Positions 10,691 through 27,681 of a stretch of DNA of 64,000 nucleotides are shown here, in pieces. A program made the position numbers and the translations under genes. The stretch comes from Xiphias gladius. Its lineage: Eukaryota; Chordata; Actinopteri; Istiophoriformes; Xiphiidae. The stretch is from the NCBI RefSeq assembly GCF_016859285.1, contig NC_053403.1, positions 19,435,448-19,499,447 on the forward strand, in the 5' to 3' direction. Position 1 is the stretch's first letter. Every line of letters begins with the position of its first letter. Below the pieces are notes generated by a model. That model saw only the letters and a list, made by a program, of their open reading frames with translations. It was not told the origin of the DNA and ran no database searches.

Positions 10691-13600
10691 TGTGCGATAG
10701 CTACTGGAGGGTTTTAGGGATTTGTAGTTTCTTAAACATTTCATGAGCAACCGATACGTACTGTATGTGCAGGTATGTAACTATGTTGTTTTTTGTCATT
10801 GTTGTTTTTGTTTGTTTGGTTGTTTTTTGAATTTTATAGAAAGTCACTGGAAAGGGGGCCTGACGTTTCCGCGCTTTCGTGAAATTAATGCTTATTTAAT
10901 GTATACTAATTAATACTGATTTAGACTACTTATTACACATAGCTTGTGTATTAGATACTTTAACCACTGAAAGTAATGTGAAGACCTTCCTCCCAATAAA
11001 CAAATAAAGAAACAAATGTTATTGTAAGGAATGAAGCATTATACAAAGAATAAAAAATATGAGCAGCTATGATTAATTAAGAAAGAATATTAAGAAAAGA
11101 ATATTGATCAAATTGTAAAAATGTACTGTATATTGGGAATATTTGATGTTTCATTATTTTTGTATGGTTTTTGATTGTTGTTTTTTTTGTTTGGTTTTTT
11201 TTTTTTAAATTTAATACTAGCTAATAAGTTTGTTGGTTGGTTAATAAATAATGCTTAATTGATCAGTTATAAGCCATTAATAAGAAGAACTTTGCAGCAG
11301 CCAGGTTGTCCTCCAGCAGGACACCTGCGTTGGCATTTTAGCTGTTTAATTCATCATGAAGACCCCTCAATGGACTATTTGGCTCTTTACTAAAAGTTAT
11401 AGCAGGGGCCCAGACCAGAATAAAATAAATAATAATCATAATTAAGATGGTTTACGTAGCACTTATCAAAATCAGTGATTACAAAGTGCTTTACAAAGAG
11501 CAAGTATATGACAATAACATAATTCAAGTGAAACATCTTTATTAATTATTTATAACAGCAGTCTTGATATTTACTATCCTTTATTAATGTCTTTCTAACA
11601 TATATTACTGCTCAAATGATCGCTCATTAGAAACTGAGGAACTCTTGACCCTTTACCAGTGATTAACAACTAGACATATAGCTATAACATAACTATAACT
11701 AAACATATTATGAACAATTCAAAAAGCAGGGAGATTTTTCACTGCCTGACAACCCAAATGTTGTTTTTATCAATGGTTTATAACTGCTTTAATAAGAATT
11801 ACTAAATTATTTATTCACATTTATAAAGTTATTGGTTATGACATGTAACGCTATGCTAAGGTTAGTTAAATCGTACTGTTTTCCTTTATTATCTTGTTAC
11901 TTGTGTAAATAAAAACTAAAAAGGATATACAGTAATAATATTGAAAACACAATATGCCTGTTATTTTGGTAACACTTAGCATTATAAAACATTTAATAAA
12001 CATTAATAAATGCTATATAACACACTGTAATGTAGTTATAAGCTATCAGCTATAAGGACATTTATTTACATTTATTTATTCAAAAATTGTTATTCTCCTA
12101 TGAAGACATATTATTAAAACTGTGTTTTGCTATATTGTCATTCATTATTTGTTTAAACTGCAGCTTCCAATTGTGGGTGCCCACAGGAGGCATTACAGTT
12201 GTTGATAAATACATTAATAACACTAATATCTGCTTACAACTACATTATAGTGTGTTAGACACCACTTTGTTAAATGTTTATATACTGCTTATAAATAGTA
12301 AATAGGGACACTTGAAGTGTTACCGTTATTTATATACCAGTATAAGTTTTAAGATGTATTCATATCAATGAACAGGAGGCAGTTAGTAGTGTAGAAAATG
12401 TTGAGTTTGAATGAACAAAGAGGTAGGTAGCATACCACAGAATCATATGTGCTGACTGCTGACTCATGAATGAGAGTCTGTTAGTCCTGCAAGACTCCAA
12501 GATTTTCATTGCAGGCTATCAGTGCCATCATCATAGTCTGTCAGGTCACTTGAATTTTTTTTCTGGCACTGGAAGCAGATGGGAGGTCTTCACAATAACT
12601 GCACCCTTTGGAGCTGTGTGTTGTCTACTAGCCTGATGGACAGTTGTGTGTGCATGCGTGTGTATAAAATGAGTAGGTGTTTCTCTAGAAAATGTACTGC
12701 AGCACTTTGAAAAACAAAAAATTTTATGGTTGTTCACATGTCAGAAAGACATTGTATTTTGGTTGAAAGTATGCATGTTATAGTGCATTTTATACCACTG
12801 ATAAGGAGAAGGACCTGCAATCACAGGATCTGCAATTCATGTTTCAACCACAGGAGAGTGATAAAGACCTTTGCTAGGTGGATAAACAATAGCTCCCTAT
12901 TTCTTCAATTTTAATCAGTTCCGGAATAGTATGACTTATCCTGCTGTTGAAACTGGAATTATTCATAATAATGATTAAATAAAATAGCCATTTTATTATT
13001 ATGAAAAGAACGTGATTTAAATATGGATAGCTGGATACATTAATGAACGGATTAAAAAAGATTTTTAACAGGGACATTAATGAAGAAATAATGAACATAA
13101 ATGGTGGCTATATATGACAGAAATCCTGTAATTAAAAATGAAAAATGGAACATTAAGAATGAACTAAAACCCAAGTATGTTGTCATCAACAGACAAAACA
13201 AAAAGCTGGAGTTTTGTTTGCGATACATAAGCTTGCAGAACAGACAGAGGGCCTGCTTGAACATCACAAAACTGCAAAAATGCATATTAGAATATTAAAC
13301 TGAAAGATTTTGCTCAGTTAATTGCGGTTTGTCTCGTAGCCTTACTATTATTATGGTATGTAGCACACTGCCAGTCAGATCCATTTTCACACTGCTTTAA
13401 GTGTGTCAGGAAACTTTGCTGGTCTAATATGTATTTAGGGTGCAGTGCAGTGTGCTAGCAGAAAATCTGAGTTGTCTCTGTGGTTTATTTCATAATACTG
13501 ACCTTTTTTTTTCTCATAGTCTCACAAAGTCCAGAGTATAGACTGCTGACACAATGAACAATCAATAAAGTTGCACACTAAGGAATGTAGGAGAGACTCA

Positions 13601-14517
13601 AGAACAGAGAACCACAGTTTATGGTAAACTGCATATTCTCTTTTCAAATTCCATTACTTAAAGCTGTACAAAAAGTGTGTCTCTGCAACCTGGGGAAAAA
13701 AAAATCTTAGTACAATATTATTTGCCTTGTTTTAACTGCTTTGCATGTGCACTCACATGACAGTCCGCTCTGTGATAACAATGTGTAATCAATGTAAATC
13801 TATGAACTCAAACCATACTTACTTAAACAGGCTGAGTGTCCAACCTTTTTTCTCCTGATATTATTTTAGGCCTGCAGTTTCAAAAATACTTTAACCTTAA
13901 TAACAGTTTCATATTGTTTCATATTGTTTTGACTTCAATTGAGAGTTCTAAGAATCCAGGTGATCTATCCTTCACTACAAACCCACTGGCCAGACTACGG
14001 ACTAAACTTTAGAGTAATAGTTGGAGATACAGGTGAAGGTTTGCCTTCTAGAATTGAAAAATGACTATCAAAAAACAAGTTGAAGTAGGTCTCTAACGTT
14101 TTAATCTTATCTCCTTTGAGGTACTGCAGATCCCTCTCCTAATTCCTCGAACAAAAATCACTCTTACATCTCCTGCTTTTTCAATATGCAGTGGCAAGTA
14201 TTTGAATTGGAGCCAAGCAAAGCATTTGTAAATCCTCAACATTAGCATTCCTACTCTGCTTACCACTATGAAATCATATTGAAATTTTAACGACCCATTT
14301 AACTTTTGCATTACAGAGCCCTTTGTTCTACATATGCACAGCCTGAGATCTTCCAGCCTTTTTTTGCTCACTAATACGTAATCATCTTTAAAGCTATGTC
14401 TTTAATTGTATATTTGTGTTTAAACATTAGCTTGAAATAATAGGGAGACATTTTGATAAAAACTCTTATGCGCTTTCTTTCTTAGAGGAAGGTGAGTACA
14501 CTGATAACACTGGGTTA
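10691..14517. other. Intergenic spacer, AT-rich, MITE-bearing, no gene recognised
   Basis: It lies between the brms1l promoter and the repeats before psma6. It includes the inverted-repeat element at 11968-12324 and a stretch around 11450-11500 (GTGCTTTACAAAG) that resembles dispersed fish repeats. The open frames are short and low-complexity in composition; none resembles a known protein. Confidence 0.6.
11968..12324. mobile_element. MITE with GGTAACACTT termini
   Basis: The left end begins GGTAACACTTAG and the right end finishes AAGTGTTACC, exact 10-bp inverted termini. A second inverted pair sits inside: ACACTGTAATGTAGTTATAA near 12022 and its counterpart CTACATTATAGTGTG near 12240. There are no coding frames of transposase type. 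Short AT-rich elements with these termini are common in fish genomes (general knowledge). Superfamily not determined. Confidence 0.7.
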
Positions 14518-14972
14518 ATATGAAGCTAGAGCCAGCAGGTCTAAAAATTGCATTACAAAATCGCATAAAGAGTGGAAACATTGGGGAAACAGCTAACCTA
14601 GCTCACTCCAAAGGTAAAACAAATCCACCTACCAGCACCTCTAAACCTCACTAATTAACAAGTTATACTTAGTTTGTGTAATCTTTACAAAAGTTCTGGT
14701 TTTAAAGGGAGTTATGTGCTAGAATTTTTCTAGGCCACGCACAGTCTTACAGTCTCTGCTTATTGCCTGGCAACATCATGGTGATGACATTAAAACCTTA
14801 ATCTCTAGTTTTTTGTTCATTTGGACAAAATTGGGCTAGGTGCTTCCCCTGTTACCAGTCTTTACTTTAAGATAAAGCAAATTGCAAGACAAAAGTGGTA
14901 TTGATCTTCTCATCTAACTTTTGGCAAAAAAATGAATGAGCATTTTCCAAAATGTCAAACTGTTCTTTTAAG
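14518..14972. repeat. Dispersed fish repeat, family A, copy 1
   Basis: It shares ordered blocks with 16427-16826 and 40070-40194: 'agagccagcag', 'gaaacagctaacct', 'cacctctaaa', 'ctcactaatta', 'tcatctaact' and a terminal 'ccaaaatgtcaaact' followed by 'ttttaag'. Blocks of this kind are widespread in perciform genomes. It is noncoding and diverged. Confidence 0.7.
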
Positions 14973-16189
14973 AAAGCTCAGAAATCTCAGGGACAAATAT
15001 CTCAAAACATCTGCAAATAAAACCAAAAAATATCTGCGTGGCTAGATACCACCAGGGGTAAGTGGGGAAATATGCTTTTTTGTAAACTGGTTCAACTGAA
15101 CCTAAGACTTAACCAACAACTCTGAACCTGATAGTGACACTATACGGGGAGAGATGCCTGGTCACAGTAGGACAGCAGAACATATTGCATAGATTGATCC
15201 TTCTCTGTGTGTGTGTGTATGTATAAAACTGTAGGAATGCTTGGGGAGGGAAATAAATGTATTACCCCTTCTCTGAAAAACACCCACATTTCCCTGAAAA
15301 AATATGCATTTGCACATTCAGCACGAAACCGAGTAAATAAAGGGAACAATCTCAAAGTTTTTCACCTCCGTTTGAAAGTTTCAATCAATAGGTCTCTGAT
15401 GTCTTCAGTCACTTTTTCAGAAGCTACAGCACTAGAAAGATGTTGAAACACTGTTATTTTCCCACCCTTCAAACCATCAAAATCTCATGGCCATCACATG
15501 GCATTGTGAGGGGAAAATTGTTCTTTTTACAGATAAGGAAACCTGTTTGAAATTATTTTTAAAAATTTGTTCTGGAACACATGGGATTAATGACCTGCCT
15601 TGCTCTTTTTCTCAACTCATTGAATGAGGTCAACACAGATGAAGTCATGAGAGTAAAGATCGCACACATTTATTTGTGTTCATTTATGTCTACTCCTCAC
15701 AACTCTGTTAAAATCATGTCATAGTATACTGTGATTACATGAGATAATAACCACATATAATGTTTTCTTTTCATAAAGCAAATTTTGGTGAAGTCCCTCT
15801 GATGCAGAAACAGCCTGACTCATACCATTAAACAGCCAGCATGCCTACCCATTATTTAATACAAGCCATGGAAAAAAAAGCCATGTGTGAAGTTGTCATA
15901 CTAAAATACTCCTTTTTACATCAAACTTTATGTTTTCACACATTTTGAAAACATATGGTAGGTGTAAACTCTGGGTGTAGAACTGCTGTGTCACAGAGCC
16001 CACACAAGAAATGGATGAGTTGAGGTTGACTGATAGTATAAGTGTCCACTGATTGATTACTGTAATAATGGAATGATAACTTCTTTCTGAAACAGGAGGG
16101 AAATTGTCATGAATGACATGCACACATCTGGGAAGCTGAAGCTATTTTTAAGACAGCTGACTTCAGTGCAGATCACTGATACAACCTAC

Positions 16190-16285
16190 TGACATGCACT
16201 GATCAGCCACAACATTGAAACGTCTATATATATATATGTGTGTGTGTGTGTGTCTATATATATATATATATCTGAATATATATAA
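16190..16285. repeat. Transposon-end fragment plus (TA)n/(TG)n microsatellite
   Basis: The phrase 'tgatcagccacaacattgaa' at about 16200 is the terminal sequence of a common fish DNA transposon. It is followed by TA and TG dinucleotide runs (about 16225-16272). A poly-A tract follows at 16327-16343. Confidence 0.65.
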
Positions 16286-16426
16286 ATAGTTCAAAGACTA
16301 CAGCTAGCCTAGTGCTCCTACAAAGCAAAAAAAAAAAAAAAAAGACATATATGACTACCGAATATTTTTGTTTAATTTGTACACTAACAAATACAGATGA
16401 GATACAAGTGTGTCAGTACACTACTG

Positions 16427-16826
16427 ATGGAACCAGAGCCAGCAGTTTATTAGCATACTGTAACTTAACGTGAAGACTGGAAGCAGGCAGAAACAGCTAA
16501 CCTGGCTCTGTCCAAAGTTAAAAAATATGCTCACCTACACCTCTAAAGCTCACTAATTAGCATGTTATATCTCTGTAGTAACTGTTTGTGTACAGAATAA
16601 ACAAGTCAAAATTTGTTAATTATGATGCTTTAAAGGTGCTGGAATGTTTATTTTGAATTTTGGAGCTAGCCAGGCTAACTGTTTCCCCTTGGTTTTTCAA
16701 AGCAAAGCTAACTGCGTCCTTGCTCCATCTCCAAATATAGCATTCCGACATTGGTATCGATTGTTTCATCTCTCGGCATGAAAGTGAATAAGTGCATTTC
16801 CCAAAATGTCAAACTATCACTTTAAG
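16427..16826. repeat. Dispersed fish repeat, family A, copy 2
   Basis: Same block order as 14518-14972, including 'accagagccagcag', 'gaaacagctaacctggctct', 'aggctaactgtttcccctt', and the ending 'cccaaaatgtcaaactatca' plus 'ctttaag'. Orientation matches copy 1. No coding content. Confidence 0.75.
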
Positions 16827-17473
16827 TGTAAATTGTAGATGCTCTACAGAAATTACAAGTGTTTCAGTTTCACAAATTAGCCATGATGTAATTTCAGTAT
16901 TAGTAATTTTGTGACCCCCCCCCCCATTTTACCTCTTGCTATTGCTAAGCTATTGCTGTTAGAAAAAAAAACATAAAGCAAAAGCACAACATTTAGCTAC
17001 TCATAACCCTTACGTAAAATGTTTGGTGTCTATAACTGTAAAATGTTTGCTGGAATGAAGGTATTGAAAATTATTTTAAGTTGCTTTTTTTGAAAAAAAA
17101 AAAAGGATTATGTAATCTTTTAAAATTTATTATAGAGATATACTGTACACGCAGTTGTCAGTTTATAATTTATCCCTTATATAAATCTAATCAATACAGC
17201 GCAACAGCCCTGGAATAAATCCTGCCTTCATAAAGGTTTGATTTGAGGAAGGATCAGTTTTTGTTGAAACCTAATTCAGCTTTCAGGTCAGCCTGTAGTT
17301 TGTTTTCTTGTTGAACTGTATTGGAATACATTGAGGGGTGTTTAGAATTTTTTGTCCACCCCATTTATATCAATGAGAGTAGGTACACTATTAACAAAAA
17401 CTGAACAGTATAACCTTAATGACAGCAGAATTTATTGTGGGCTTTATATTAGACAGTATAGAGGCATTAGTTT

Positions 17474-17500
17474 TAATTTGTTGTACCTAATAAACTGGCA
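17474..17500. mobile_element. Tc1-like element terminus cut by the assembly gap
   Basis: The last bases before the N run include 'gtacctaataaactggca', which resembles the inner terminal repeat of the widespread fish Tc1-like element whose relic is also at 59894-60909. The sequence stops at the gap, so its extent is unknown. Confidence 0.5.
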
Positions 17501-18000
17501 NNNNNNNNNNNNNNNNNNNNNNNNNNNNNNNNNNNNNNNNNNNNNNNNNNNNNNNNNNNNNNNNNNNNNNNNNNNNNNNNNNNNNNNNNNNNNNNNNNNN
17601 NNNNNNNNNNNNNNNNNNNNNNNNNNNNNNNNNNNNNNNNNNNNNNNNNNNNNNNNNNNNNNNNNNNNNNNNNNNNNNNNNNNNNNNNNNNNNNNNNNNN
17701 NNNNNNNNNNNNNNNNNNNNNNNNNNNNNNNNNNNNNNNNNNNNNNNNNNNNNNNNNNNNNNNNNNNNNNNNNNNNNNNNNNNNNNNNNNNNNNNNNNNN
17801 NNNNNNNNNNNNNNNNNNNNNNNNNNNNNNNNNNNNNNNNNNNNNNNNNNNNNNNNNNNNNNNNNNNNNNNNNNNNNNNNNNNNNNNNNNNNNNNNNNNN
17901 NNNNNNNNNNNNNNNNNNNNNNNNNNNNNNNNNNNNNNNNNNNNNNNNNNNNNNNNNNNNNNNNNNNNNNNNNNNNNNNNNNNNNNNNNNNNNNNNNNNN
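17501..18000. other. Assembly gap, 500 N
   Basis: Exactly 500 N. Such a round number usually marks a gap of unknown or scaffold-estimated size rather than a measured length. It is flanked by a transposon end on the left and TA/CA microsatellite on the right, which probably explains the failed assembly. It is the most likely location of the missing last psma6 exon. Confidence 0.98.
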
Positions 18001-18171
18001 TATATATACACATATACACACACACATATACATACATATACACACACAAACATATACACACACACATACATACATATATACACACATACACACACAAACA
18101 TATACACACACACATACACACACAAACATATACACACACACATACATACATATACACATACATATATACAC

Positions 18172-18254
<83 letters not shown>

Positions 18255-18299
18255 GACACAGACACAAAGACCACAAAGACCACAAAGACACACACACAG
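18001..18299. repeat. Complex (CA)n/(TA)n microsatellite
   Basis: About 300 bp of CA-rich repeats with interspersed TA, ATAC and ACAA units, ending in ACAAAGACC triplicates. It keeps several frames open across the gap, so the long open frames at 17352-18319 on both strands are artefacts. Confidence 0.97.
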
Positions 18300-18364
18300 T
18301 AATATAAAATTTCTTTCAATTCAACAAACAGATATTTTGATCTTACAACAGTAATTTCTTTTAC

Positions 18365-22330
<3,966 letters not shown>

Positions 22331-22354
22331 ACAATGCTCTGTCTTCGGAAGTAC

Positions 22355-22510
22355 TTAAGTACTCTATGTACTATGCTAAGTAAATTATAGGCTCAAGTAC
22401 AATTTTTAGGGAGTTGCACTTACTTGAGTATTTCCTTTTTATGCAGCTTTATATTTACTCCACTACATTTCAGAAGTAAATATAGCTTACTTAATACCAC
22501 TAGCTACATT
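22355..22510. repeat. Dispersed fish repeat, 'ACTCAAGTAC' family, copy 1 (fragment)
   Basis: Contains 'ggctcaagtacaa', 'cacttacttgagtatttcc', 'ttttatgcagctttata' and 'ctccactacatttcag'. These are ordered blocks of a very common teleost repeat, also present at 45764-46870. Noncoding. Confidence 0.75.
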
Positions 22511-23520
22511 TTTTTGAAGGCTAGGCTTCAGTTATTTGCTATTTTAGCAGATCAATATTTTACATTCAAAATAAATGGCTATCTCATCTAATATATCGTA
22601 TAGGCATACGTTTAATTACTCAATAGTAAATAAAGTCTTTTAAATTAGAAATACATGGACTGATATGGACCAATACAGAGCAGTCCAGTCCTGTGGCCAA
22701 TTGGCCTTTTTCACAGTAGATATGCTGATATGTCTTAGTAGGAAAAGCACAGGTGTAATAAATAACATTAATTTTACAGTTCCAGGGTTATGGTATTGTG
22801 CATGTTGGCTCACAAAGCCACTGTTAACCCTAATGTTCTGGTTGTTAAACAATTTAAAAACATACTTAAGATCCTCTTATCACCTCAATACTTCATATTT
22901 CCGAATTTTATGAAAATCACTTATAAACATGATTTTGAACTGATAACCTGTTTCGGAAGTCTGCTATAGAAAATAACGTATTACTTGTGTAAATAGCCGC
23001 AGAGACCCCAGCTTAAAACATGGGTAAATAAAATTGAATTTCAAAGCCCTATAACTGTGATTGATGTTGACAGTTACTTTACCCCTCGTAGTACCCAAAT
23101 TAGTCTGTTAGGATGTATGTTTTTGGAGTTTTATAACAGTTTGTTCATAGGACTTGTACCTCTCTGTGGTCTAATTGACCCTAAACATAAGTAATGTCAT
23201 CAAATGCATCGGTCCTGATTGTGGCAAGGGTTATCAGAAGTGAAGGAAAAGGGTATTTAAAGGGAAAAAAAAATATTGATTTTTAAGTTATTGTTATTAT
23301 TTTTTATATATAACAAAGTTGGATCTGTGGGAACCAAAACCAGTGAGCATTTCGTCATTTCCTGTTTGGATATAACAGTATGCAAGTATGTGTCTTTCTT
23401 GTGTATTTACTGCAAAACAGTATACTAGGAATAAATATTACATATTGTATACATCTAGTGTGTAGCGTAGAATTGGGATTCAGCAAAGATATAGGCAGAC
23501 ATTCTGACTTGTTAAGCTGT

Positions 23521-23622
23521 AGTAGGAAAAGTACAGGTGTTAGGATGGCTTCTTTCTGACTCCCATGACAGTGTGCACAATACCGGTAGCCAGTCAGTTT
23601 TTACACCTGTGCTTTTCCTATT
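23521..23622. mobile_element. About 102-bp inverted-repeat MITE (AGTAGGAAAAGTACAGGTGT family)
   Basis: The left end AGTAGGAAAAGTACAGGTGT pairs with the right end ACACCTGTGCTTTTCCTATT. Single related ends occur at about 22736 (TAGTAGGAAAAGCACAGGTG) and about 23725 (ACACCTTTGCTTTTCCTTCC), so the 1-kb neighbourhood holds several degraded copies. No coding frames. Confidence 0.65.
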
Positions 23623-26600
23623 GTGAAATGACAAAATGTCTTCTATGAAAAAGGCCCTGTACATGCTGGCTCACTATCATGGCTTACTGGAACATTTACA
23701 TGGAGAGGTGAACCTTAAGTTACACCTTTGCTTTTCCTTCCAGTCACAATGTCTGCTGCATATAAAGGCCTGTTCTGCCTTTGTGAATCTTATAATATTT
23801 AACTTTTGTCTTTTAGCTGTGACAGGAGGCTGGTGAGTCAATGCTGTGTTGGACTACATGTTAAATTGTTAATGGTATTTTTCCAGGAACATCTTAAAAT
23901 ATAATGCAATTCAGTACAAAACCACCACCAATTACTGCCTCAAAATTCACCTTGGATTCTAACACAGTCTTAAGAAAAGCTGACCACTGTAAACCTCAAA
24001 AAGGTAGCGTATATTGCAGATCTATTGAATTGGATTACATTAAATGTATTTTGTATAGTCTACATATACATTTTGCACACCCATAACACAGATATTAACA
24101 TACCCATGAGTTAACACCTTGATTGCTAACTAAAGAAAGTTGTTATGTATAAATGTAAATTTGGTTCATACTGTATATTAATTAGTCTATTTAGTGTCAG
24201 CCCCGGGTGCCTGTTTTGTTATTTAAGATTTAACATTTACTGATATGTTAGCTATTATATTACTATTCCTTTTGCCTGCTATAGACACCAACATAAATTC
24301 TGCATAACCTGCATTTAAAAGCTAAAATTGTAATTGTATATTACTGTGACAAAGTGAAAACAGAGGAGAAGCCATCAGATTAACTCTTATGATGCGACAG
24401 GTTTAGGTTTCCTCATCATATAACAAGCTATGTGAAAATAATGCCATCTTTTAATTGGAACATGAGTAGTTTTTTTTTCATTTCATGGAACAAAATCACC
24501 AACTGATCACTTGGTATGCACTCAATTCCCATTTCCAAGTGCAAATGTGCATGTGTCATCCGGGATTTTCCCTCTGTCCCCAGGTAGCTAATACAGCTGA
24601 ATAGAGGATGTTTATTTCCTCCTTATTAGTTACTAACCCATTCAGATAATGACTGATAAAGCTACGCAGAGTGGTATCATGGTCAGCGATAACCAGATGT
24701 TGAATTTTCGGTCCGCGTTGGCAACAAGGGTTATCTTATAAAATTTTTCTCATATGGTTTTATGGCAAAAAGTCCCAATCTTTGGTTGTCATGTCATTAT
24801 CCTATTCTAAAAATGGTACAGTCTGTGATATAACCATAAATGACATACATAGGATTATTTGTATTTAACCACTGAACCAAATATGGCACAAGTACTCAAC
24901 ATGTATGTCATTAGGTATTTTAACAACAGTTAAGCATTTAAAAATTAAATGCAAAATCCAGTATTGCAAAAAGTATTCCTTCATACTAAAACGTAATGCA
25001 GAGGGATAAAGACATGAGTTTACAACATGGATTTTGCAATGCCAAAATATACAGTTTTAGCATCATTTTAGAAAATGAACACATTCTACATTCATTGTAT
25101 GAGTTTTGGAATTCAAATTGAGAAATTACTTTTATAAAACATTTATCTATCAAATGTATTTTTAAGGCCTAATTATGTTGTTGTCTGAGTTTAATAAATG
25201 GCTAAAAGGCAAAACCTTAAAATGCTTCTAGGTTATGTTGCTAGAACATCTGCACCTCCTTTGCTTTGATATTTCGCAAACCTAGGCAGCACCCCCCCAC
25301 ACACACACCTTGATGCCCTGCCATCCTGATACCGCTCACTTATCTTCCCCTTTCCTGTCCTCTTCCCCACCCCTGTTCTCACTCTTTCTCTCCTCTAGCT
25401 TTGGTTCTTACCCTTTGAAAGCAGGGCTCATTCATACTGTATCAGCGCTGCATATGCACACTGTATTAATTTTTGAAACCAGAAAGACCCCCACCCCCAG
25501 GTTTAACAGAAGAAGCGTGGGACTAGTCGCTAGAGTACCGGGGGATCTCCACCATCTATGAAATTTACTTCTTCACACTGCAAAGCCACAGTCTGGCTAA
25601 TGTTTTCCAAGCACAGGAGTTTAGATGTTAGGCAATAAGGGAAACATTAGTATTCCCTGAAAACCCTCATAACTTAAAATGAAACATTTGTAGTTTGGAC
25701 TTATTTTGTATAAAACATTTTTATGGCTTTTTTTCCCCCATAACTCTTGACATTTTTATTTGAGTATTCAAAAATGTTCCTAAGATATTTCTCTGAAACT
25801 GTCTTTTATATGTGGTTTTCCGTACAAACCCCATACCCAGAACCATTATGTACATTTTTTTACTGTAAAAACATGAAAATATAAAGCAGACAATCTAATT
25901 TGCCCCCCAAACATGAAATATTCATTATAGTTTACTGCTCATAGTATGCACAAAGTTTCTAAGAACCTGAATATAGTGTGCAGCTTCTAGGAACAACTTA
26001 TCTAAAGTGAACTAAATGCAGGGTGATGCAAGTGATATAAGTCTACAAAGCATGTGTGATAAAAATGATGCATGCTTGCTTCCTTTTACTACAGACATCT
26101 TCTTTAGAATTTGTCTGTTGTTCCTTGTAAATTATCTAGTGGTTTTGTCATGTTGCAAAGAACACTGGTTGCATATAAGCCTCAAGGTGTGTTGCAATTA
26201 GTGTTGTCGCACTTGTTTGGAAATGCTTTAGGTATTAGACTGAAATGCAAAATATATAATGTGAATAAGTGGAGTAAAATGGAATCTTGTCATTCAGGAC
26301 TGGTTGCATAAAAGTGAGACAGCAGAGTGCAAACATCTTTAGGATGTAGTAATATTGGTGTTTAGGAAAACAAACCACTCTGCTGCATTACACAGATTAA
26401 CATGTATGCAATAAGTGTGGTTTAAAGAGAGTGTGTAGAAAAGCTTTGCTCCACAGCCCAGAACAGATGCCAGGCTTTAAAAAAAAAAACAGACCTCGGT
26501 TATATTATGGATAAAACATGCCCTGAGCTCTTGATCTAATGTCATAAATTATTTGTATATGACTCTTGAGCAAAAACTCTCCTGACTCCACTTGTTGTGA

Positions 26601-27171
26601 CACAGAACCTTGGAAAATACAGGCTTGTATTGTTTACCAATGAATATTTTTTACTCCAGCTTTTCTTTATCTAGGGCTACAATGGGTTCATCAGCTCCCA
26701 GCTAGGTCAAGTCTACTTACATTCTCTATTTATAATACATCTTTTTATTTACTGAACAACTTGCCAGGAAATTTCCTTATTGGCCTTTATTTTTGGCATA
26801 TCTTGTCAATATTCCACTCATTTACTGTTAAGGCAATATCTTTGCTTTTATACCCAAATTCGTTTCAGGGCTATTCTATGATCATCCAGGTAAACACTGT
26901 GTTAAGATCTATAGAGACTGGAGGGTAGGAAAAACAAAACCTGCTTATTTACTTCAAATAGAAAGAAAAACACACTCAGCTCTTCCCATAACTGCTACAA
27001 TGTCAGTTACGCACAAATATGCAAATACAAGTTCAGAACTGGATGTTAAACTGTAAATCACACAGAACTTGAAATTTGTGTTAGAGAAAAAAGAAAATAA
27101 TAAGAAAATGAATACAAATCATTATCAGATAATGCCTTCATACCACATCTTAGTCTGCAGTGGGTATTATG

Positions 27172-27681
27172 GCCCCATGCACACTTGGCATTAACATGCA
27201 ATCTGGAAATCCTATCCAGAAAAGGAAAACCACGTTAATGCAAGGTGTAAATGCATGCAGACTGCAGCGTGATTAGACTGCAATCGGATCGTCCAGAACA
27301 CATCTGGAGGTGGTTTGGCTTGCATTATGGTTGGATCTCGTCAAGGTGTAAATGCTATCAGTACAGCGTGACCACATTCTTAATAAAAAAATATGCCCAG
27401 TAAGTTCAAAGGTCACCGAACTCCACTTGCTTGTCAAAAAACTACAAGTAGTAGCTGTAGTTCGCAAGTTATAAATGAATGATGCCCTTCCCTGGCATTG
27501 TTTGTCTGCCCCCTCTAACTAATTTGCACATTGAATTCTGAGCACAATGTGGGAAGAATCAAGATAATGAAAACATTTACTGATACCAAGTGTAAATACA
27601 AAAGCCTGTGGATTGATAGATGTTATTGCCCAGATAATGTATCCAGATACAGATCACATATAACCAAGATGTAAATGTGAC
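27172..27681. mobile_element. Inverted-repeat element, about 510 bp, hAT-like MITE candidate
   Basis: The left end 'catgcacacttggcattaac' followed by 'atgcaatctgg' pairs imperfectly with the reverse complement of the right end, 'cacatttacatcttggttat' followed by 'atgtgatctg'. The phrases 'aaggtgtaaatgc' (twice) and 'agatgtaaatgtgac' recur inside. There is no transposase frame; the superfamily is a guess. Confidence 0.5.

Noticed and set aside
10494..10700. 68-codon plus-strand frame divergent from brms1l
   Set aside because: Starts directly at the brms1l start region, lies in 5' UTR/promoter sequence, and resembles nothing known; a bidirectional transcript is possible but unsupported.
17352..18319. 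Long open frames across 17352-18319 on both strands (268-316 codons)
   Set aside because: They consist of the N gap plus a (CA)n/(TA)n microsatellite; no real coding content.
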